Shown here: positions 14,851 through 19,327 of the stretch, in pieces | How positions within the stretch are numbered: position 1 is the first letter of the stretch | How the letters are laid out: every line of letters starts with the position of its first letter | Origin: Bacteroidaceae bacterium | Lineage (GTDB): Bacteria > Bacteroidota > Bacteroidia > Bacteroidales > Bacteroidaceae | DNA length: 19,327 nt | Reading direction: 5' to 3' | NCBI GenBank assembly: GCA_900765575.1 | Contig: CAAFRW010000220.1 | Coordinates: forward strand, 1 to 19,327 | Made by a program: the position numbers and the translations under genes | The notes under the pieces: model-generated | The model's input: the letters and a program-made list of their open reading frames with translations, nothing else | Told to the model about the DNA's origin: nothing | Databases searched by the model: none

Positions 14851-14955
14851 TCCATTAATTTCCTAGCAGAGCAATAACTCCTCTACTTCCATTAACTTTC
14901 TAGCGGAACTCCATCTCCATTAATTTCCTAGCGAAGCAATACCTTCTCTACTTCC
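14834..14955. repeat. Degenerate direct repeats next to the glsA stop
   Basis: A 41-nt unit starting CTCCATTAATTTCCTAGC and ending CTCTACTTCC occurs at 14850-14890 and 14915-14955 with four differences, a period of 65 nt. Shorter related blocks around TTTCTAGCG occur at 14837 and 14897. The last unit ends one base before the glsA stop codon. The GCGAAGC core is shared with the hairpin region before it. It is not a CRISPR: only two full, diverged units exist. Confidence 0.75.
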
Positions 14956-14956
14956 T

Positions 14957-15919
14957 TTATTGGATAGTGATTTGATGTCCGCTGAAAATATTCAATCCCA
15001 GCTTGTTTACAATATATTTGATAGCCAACTGAGCCTTTACCGAGTTTCCGGCAGAATCGATTGGAGGCGCGAAAGCCGCTATACCCATCAATCCGGGTAA
15101 TACACCCATTACTCCGCCGCCGACTCCTGTCTTAGCCGGAACTCCGGAAGTATAGAGCCAGTCGCCGGTATGTTCGTAGAATCCTACGGTAGCAATAAGC
15201 GACGTGATTTTAGGAGACAACTCCGCGTCGAACACCTGTTGTTTGGTCACCGGATTAACACCATCGTTAGCGATAGTGGCTCCGCAAACAGCCAGTTGCT
15301 CTACAGTAATGCCCAATGAACATTGACGGGTGTATAAATCGAGCGACATATCCGGGTCGTCATAGATACGGTTATAGTTCTTTAATAACCAAGCAATGGA
15401 ACGGTTATTGAAGTTTGTATCCGACTCCGATTTATATAATTCGTCAATCAGATGCGGGGCGCTTCCGCAAAGTTCCGTAATGTTATCTACTATCGCTTTC
15501 CATTTTTCATCACTCTTTCCTACCGGTTTCACCATACTGTTGGCAGCAATGGCTCCGGCATTTACCAAAGGAGTGGAAGGATGGTCGTTCTCCAGCAAGA
15601 TAGCCATAATCGAATTGAAGGGCAATCCGGTAGCGTCCGCACCGATTTTCTGAAGTACCGTTTCGGCTCCGTACTGTCTGAGTACCAGAATAGCCGTATG
15701 TACTTTGGATACGGATTCAATACCGAATTGATAAGAGGTGTCGCCTACTTGAATCACCTCCCCGTCGGCCAGACAAAGACTGATACCGAACAGGTTTTTG
15801 TTTACATTGGCCAAATAGGGAATGTAATCGGCGTTTTTCCCCTCCGTATTGTTTTGGTAGAGGTCGTGCGCTTCTTGCACGACCTCCTTTATTTGAGATT
15901 TAGATATTGTTTTATTCAT
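14957..15919 (-). CDS. glsA: Glutaminase (serine-dependent, beta-lactamase fold)
   Basis: Hydrolyses glutamine to glutamate and ammonia in the cytoplasm. In acid resistance the ammonia buffers protons and the glutamate feeds GadB. The 320-residue protein has the family catalytic pair Ser69 and Lys72 in ESVSKVHT, then ENDHPSTPLVNAGAIA (about 140-155) and the glycine-rich SGVPAKTGVGGGVMGVLPG near the C-terminus. These match bacterial glutaminases such as YbaS/YneH of Escherichia coli (about 310 residues). It starts 4 nt after the gadB stop, so the two form one operon. This gadB-glsA pairing is typical of the GAD clusters of gut Bacteroidales. The C-terminus abuts the repeat array described separately. 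Confidence 0.95.
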   Translation of the reverse strand: MNKTISKSQIKEVVQEAHDLYQNNTEGKNADYIPYLANVNKNLFGISLCLADGEVIQVGDTSYQFGIESVSKVHTAILVLRQYGAETVLQKIGADATGLPFNSIMAILLENDHPSTPLVNAGAIAANSMVKPVGKSDEKWKAIVDNITELCGSAPHLIDELYKSESDTNFNNRSIAWLLKNYNRIYDDPDMSLDLYTRQCSLGITVEQLAVCGATIANDGVNPVTKQQVFDAELSPKITSLIATVGFYEHTGDWLYTSGVPAKTGVGGGVMGVLPGLMGIAAFAPPIDSAGNSVKAQLAIKYIVNKLGLNIFSGHQITIQ

Positions 15920-15923
15920 ACAT

Positions 15924-17366
15924 CTATTTTTTACAGGTATGGGCTTCTCCGTTATGAGTAAACACCGTCCCTTTTACTTTCACGTTCTTATCGGCTGCGA
16001 TACGGGTAGGAGTAGGGTATTCCAACTTCTCCAGGTCGGCAATGGCAGCCTTGATATCATTCAACAACTGGTCGGCCATATCGCGGCTGAATCCTTGACG
16101 GACTACGATGCGCATCACAACAAAGTTCTCCAGATTATCCGGTAATGTATAAGCCGGAACCATCCAACCGCTTTGTTTCAGTTTATCCTGCAAGTCGTAG
16201 AGAGTCCATTTAGCATTTTTCGCATAATCAGGTTTCAAATACCAAATGAAGAGCGGGTTGACAACTTCTTTGCTGTAGTTTACAAACGGAGTCATCTTGG
16301 CAATCTCTTCGTGGAGGTATTTGGTAATTTCCATCGAATTCCATTGAATGGATTTATAACCTTCGAATCCTAAACGAATGAACTGATAGTATTGTCCGAG
16401 AATTTGCGCAGCCGGACGAGAGAAGTTCAAACCTACCTGTGTAATGTTAGCACCCAGATAGTTTACGCTGAATGACATCACATCCGGAAGGAATTTCTTA
16501 TCTTTCCATACTACCCAGCCGAGGCCCGGATATACCAGTCCGAATTTATGTCCGGAAGTACTGATAGAGAGCACCCATTTCAAACGGAAATCCCATTTCA
16601 ACTCCGGATTCAGGAACGGTAAGATGAAACCTCCCGAAGCAGCGTCCACATGGATAGGAATATCGTATCCTGTTTTGGCATTGTATGCGTCGAGTGCCTT
16701 ATCCAGCGCTTCCACATCATCATTCAGTCCGGTCCAGGTTACACCTTGAATGGGGACAATACAAATGGTGTTTTCGTCGCACATAGCCAGTGCCGATTCC
16801 GGGTCGAGTGTTGTTTTATCCAGCGTCAAAGGAACGGTACGCATTTCAATTTGCCACAACTGGGCGAACTTTTCCCATACTACCTGGAATCCTGTGGAAA
16901 TAACGAAGTTTGGTTTATCGAAAGGCTTGCCTTGTTCTTTCCTTTTATCGCGCCAGCGTAACCAGGCAGCTACACCGCCTAGCATACAAGCTTCGCTTGA
17001 ACCGATAGCCAATGCTCCTGTTTTCCATTTGTCCTGTTCCGGAGTGTTCCAGAGGTTGGCTATAATGTTGATACATTTACCGTTCATCAAAGCAATACGC
17101 GGATATTCTGTTTCATCAATATAGTTAATACTGATGGCTTCGTTCATTAATTTGGTTGCGTACTTATCCATATAAGTCGTAACGAAAGTAGCCAGGTTCA
17201 AACGGGGTTGCGTTTGAGCGTAAGTCTCATCTTTTACCATCTGATAAGCAATTTCCGGAGTAGTAGGTTGCTGTGGAATCTTATCCACCGGTGCCGGTTG
17301 CAACATTGCGTCGGAGCCAAAGATTGCTGTCTTCGCGTCTCCTTCTCTTAAATTCAAATCTTTCAT
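15924..17366 (-). CDS. gadB: Glutamate decarboxylase (PLP-dependent)
   Basis: Converts glutamate to GABA and CO2, taking up one proton; the enzyme core of GAD acid resistance and the likely source of GABA from this organism. The 480-residue length is typical of bacterial GadB (466 in Escherichia coli). Signatures in order are YPRIALMNGKCINI (88-101), the phosphate-binding GSSEACMLGG (122-131), HVDAASGGF with Asp241 contacting the PLP ring nitrogen, and STSGHKFGL with Lys274 as the Schiff-base lysine. The C-terminus ends in EAHTCKK; His476 may correspond to E. coli His465, which blocks the active site at neutral pH, but this is inference. It is the first gene of gadB-glsA. The start at 17366 matches the E. 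coli N-terminus in spacing. No consensus promoter was visible upstream. Confidence 0.97.
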   Translation of the reverse strand: MKDLNLREGDAKTAIFGSDAMLQPAPVDKIPQQPTTPEIAYQMVKDETYAQTQPRLNLATFVTTYMDKYATKLMNEAISINYIDETEYPRIALMNGKCINIIANLWNTPEQDKWKTGALAIGSSEACMLGGVAAWLRWRDKRKEQGKPFDKPNFVISTGFQVVWEKFAQLWQIEMRTVPLTLDKTTLDPESALAMCDENTICIVPIQGVTWTGLNDDVEALDKALDAYNAKTGYDIPIHVDAASGGFILPFLNPELKWDFRLKWVLSISTSGHKFGLVYPGLGWVVWKDKKFLPDVMSFSVNYLGANITQVGLNFSRPAAQILGQYYQFIRLGFEGYKSIQWNSMEITKYLHEEIAKMTPFVNYSKEVVNPLFIWYLKPDYAKNAKWTLYDLQDKLKQSGWMVPAYTLPDNLENFVVMRIVVRQGFSRDMADQLLNDIKAAIADLEKLEYPTPTRIAADKNVKVKGTVFTHNGEAHTCKK

Positions 17367-17431
17367 CTTTTAAGAAGTTTAGGTTATAAAAATTAATAAT
17401 CTCTACATCGGTTTTTCCCGTATGTACCCCC

Positions 17432-17469
17432 TCCAACAAGGAGTTTTGCTATTTGTTTAGCTTGTTGGA
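17432..17469. promoter_or_regulatory. Inverted repeat upstream of gadB
   Basis: TCCAACAAG (17432-17440) and CTTGTTGGA (17461-17469) are exact inverse complements separated by 20 nt, in the 182-nt region between the divergent gadB and MFS genes and about 66 nt before gadB. It is a candidate operator or a leader hairpin. I found no good TAnnTTTG box for either gene in this region. Confidence 0.4.
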
Positions 17470-17548
17470 ATTATTTTAGATAAAAAAATCCTGTTGAACT
17501 TTACTGAAACAGAATTTGTTCTATACCGCAACCATATATCATGTCGTT

Positions 17549-18811
17549 ATGAAGATACAAACGGGAAGAGGTACCATACCTCTTATTATATTAGTAGGCA
17601 TTTGGTCTATTTCTGCCTTAAACGCATTGCCGGGGTTGGCCGTTTCGCCTATTTTGGGCAAATTGTCCCTCATATTTCCGCATGCTACGGAACTGGACAT
17701 CCAGATGCTTTCTTCCCTGCCTTCTTTGTTGGTGATTCCTTTTATCTTGCTATCGGGAAAGCTGACCGAAAAAGTAAATAACATCTTGTTATTGCGTACG
17801 GGACTTTGGATATTTTTATTGAGTGGAGTACTCTATTTACTTTCCGGGCAAATGTGGCAGTTAATAGCTGTCAGTGCCCTCTTAGGAGTGGGTTCCGGAC
17901 TTATTGTACCTCTTTCTACCGGACTTATCTCTCACTATTTTACAGGGAAGTATCGTACGAAACAATTTGGTTACAGCTCCGCCATTACAAATATTACTTT
18001 AGTGTTGGCTACCACTCTGACCGGCTATTTGGCTGAGGTAAACTGGCATCTCCCTTTCGTGGTCTATCTTTTTCCGGTTATATCCATTGTATTGTCCTAC
18101 TTCCTGCAATCAGGCATGTCGGCAGCGGACGTATCTTCCGGACAAGCAGATTCTTCTGTGCAGGAAGAAACTTTAAAGCAACCCACTCCTATACCGTCAA
18201 CTTTCAAGCAGCCGCATTTTGGGAAACGGGGTATAGATATAAAAAAGTTGCTGGCTGTGATGGGATTCTATGGATTTACGACTTATTTGGCGTTGGTCGT
18301 TACTTTTAACCTTCCGTTTCTAATGGAGGAGTATGGTTTCAATAGCGGTCACGCGGGTATCCTTATCTCTTTGTTTTTCTTGGCAATTATGTCACCCGGA
18401 CTCATCTTGGATAAAATAGTGCTGCAACAGAAGAGATATACAAAATTCTGGTGTCTGATAGAGATTGCATTGGGATTGGTGCTTATCCTGTTGTCGGATT
18501 CCGAAGTTTGGATGGGACTTGGCGCCGTGTTTATGGGATGGGGATATGGAGTGATTCAACCCTTAATTTACGACCAAACCTCCCGGCTTGCCATTCCCCG
18601 TAAGGTTACTTTAGCCTTGGCGTTTGTCATGGTGATGAATTACGTAGCGATTCTTGCCTGTCCGTTCATCATTGATTTCTTCCAGCAACTGTTTCATGTA
18701 AAATCACAGCAGTTTGCCTTTTGGTTTAATTTAGCTTTAACCGGAATCGCCCTGATTTGTTTTTGGTTTATGCGTGGTTCCTCCCTTTTCGATGATTATG
18801 TAGAATCTTAA
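17549..18811 (+). CDS. MFS-family transporter
   Basis: A 420-residue inner-membrane protein with about 12 helices in two halves joined by a polar loop (residues about 196-230, rich in Ser, Gln and Pro). SGKLTEKVNNILLLRTG near residues 67-85 resembles the loop between helices 2 and 3 that carries motif A in drug/metabolite MFS proteins, though its consensus is weak. The segment GVGSGLIVPLSTGLISHYF follows the pattern of helix 4 to 5 in this superfamily. Substrate is unknown. The ATG at 17549 (MKIQTGRG) is preferred over a TTG at 17516. The next transporter gene starts 15 nt downstream, so the two are probably one transcript. It is divergent from gadB and could share regulation with it, which is inference only. 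Confidence 0.8.
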   Translation: MKIQTGRGTIPLIILVGIWSISALNALPGLAVSPILGKLSLIFPHATELDIQMLSSLPSLLVIPFILLSGKLTEKVNNILLLRTGLWIFLLSGVLYLLSGQMWQLIAVSALLGVGSGLIVPLSTGLISHYFTGKYRTKQFGYSSAITNITLVLATTLTGYLAEVNWHLPFVVYLFPVISIVLSYFLQSGMSAADVSSGQADSSVQEETLKQPTPIPSTFKQPHFGKRGIDIKKLLAVMGFYGFTTYLALVVTFNLPFLMEEYGFNSGHAGILISLFFLAIMSPGLILDKIVLQQKRYTKFWCLIEIALGLVLILLSDSEVWMGLGAVFMGWGYGVIQPLIYDQTSRLAIPRKVTLALAFVMVMNYVAILACPFIIDFFQQLFHVKSQQFAFWFNLALTGIALICFWFMRGSSLFDDYVES

Positions 18812-18826
18812 AAATATAGATGTTAT

Positions 18827-19327
18827 ATGAAAGATAAAATAACCGAGGCCAATTTGAGTATGATACTCTCCAAAACATTAAGCGGACTGAATATCAATGC
18901 GCTTAAATACCTGTTGCCCGTATGGATTGCGCCGGTTACAGGAGTAACCATACGGGTCTGTTTTGCAGCGGTTGCTTTTTGCCTGATTGATATTTTCACC
19001 AAGCCGGATACTTCCACCACACGAGAGAAAGTGCTGTTGTTCCTGTTGGGAGCGTTCGGACTATATGGATTTATGTTTCTCTATTTGGTAGGCCTCAGTA
19101 CCACCACTCCGGTGTCGGCAGCTATCTTTAGTAGTACGCAGCCTATATGGGTCTTTTTGATTTCCGCTTTGTTCCTGAAAGAAAAAGTAACCGGCAAGAA
19201 GGTTTTCGGCATCTTGCTGGGATTGGGAGGAGCATTGCTCTGTATCTCCACGCAACAGAGTGACGATTTGGCTTCGGATGCTTTTACCGGCAATATGCTG
19301 AATCTGTTCAGCTCCATTCTGTATGCC
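18827..19327 (+). CDS. EamA/DMT-family transporter, 5' part
   Basis: The frame opens at an ATG 15 nt after the MFS gene and runs off the window edge after 167 codons without a stop. The seen part has about five hydrophobic segments. It includes FGLYGFMFLYLVGLSTTTPVSAAIFSS followed by PIWVFLISALFLKEKVTGKKVFGILLGLGGALL, the typical second half of an EamA domain (helices 3-5 with the LKEK turn). A full protein of about 300 residues would hold two such domains. These proteins export metabolites or amino acids; the substrate here is unknown. Probably co-transcribed with the MFS gene. Confidence 0.85.
   Translation, partial: MKDKITEANLSMILSKTLSGLNINALKYLLPVWIAPVTGVTIRVCFAAVAFCLIDIFTKPDTSTTREKVLLFLLGAFGLYGFMFLYLVGLSTTTPVSAAIFSSTQPIWVFLISALFLKEKVTGKKVFGILLGLGGALLCISTQQSDDLASDAFTGNMLNLFSSILYA

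Noticed and set aside
14834..14955. CRISPR array
   Set aside because: Just two full units with four differences and a spacer that itself resembles the repeat; no cas genes nearby.
17516..17548. TTG start for the MFS transporter
   Set aside because: The added 11 residues contribute no membrane or signal feature, and an ATG at 17549 leads directly to helix 1.

Overview
This window is chromosomal DNA of a Bacteroidales bacterium, most likely Parabacteroides or a close relative (genus is an inference from protein style and gene content). The signs are Bacteroidota-type promoters (TAnnTTTG at -7, TTTG near -33), few Shine-Dalgarno sites, an S9 exopeptidase lipoprotein, a YidC with Lys in place of the usual core Arg, a DUF3078 outer-membrane protein, and the gut-Bacteroidales version of the glutamate decarboxylase (GAD) acid-resistance system with its associated glutaminase and ion channel.

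Layout. (1) 1-1829: possible tail of an upstream gene, then a POT-family peptide/H+ symporter (+) ending in a strong hairpin terminator. (2) 1931-7805, minus strand: an S9 dipeptidyl-peptidase-like lipoprotein with its own promoter, and, behind a separate terminator, the pyrG-yidC pair driven by a promoter upstream of pyrG. (3) 8020-9378 (+): a DUF3078 barrel protein, convergent with gadC across a bidirectional terminator. (4) 9498-11819: gadC (-) and a six-helix ion channel (+), divergently arranged. (5) 11820-12188: gene-free stretch rich in palindromes and short repeats. (6) 12189-14730: a LysR-type regulator broken by two lesions, divergent from a leader ORF, a 59-codon single-helix membrane ORF missed by a usual length cut-off, and a split ThrE/YjjP-YjjB exporter pair. 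(7) 14731-14956: imperfect long hairpin plus degenerate direct repeats. (8) 14957-17366, minus strand: gadB then glsA, 4 nt apart. (9) 17549-end (+): an MFS transporter and a truncated EamA/DMT transporter, 15 nt apart.

How it works together. Glutaminase turns glutamine into glutamate and ammonia, GadB decarboxylates glutamate to GABA while consuming a proton, and GadC swaps internal GABA for external glutamate. The channel, which has an altered selectivity filter (TTVGSN instead of TVGYG), probably balances charge; this is inference. The most notable points are the non-canonical channel filter, the split of the GAD set by an exporter module whose LysR regulator is decaying, the small membrane ORF overlapping the exporter, and the two intergenic repeat clusters. 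I did not find anything that I can call a wholly new system with confidence.
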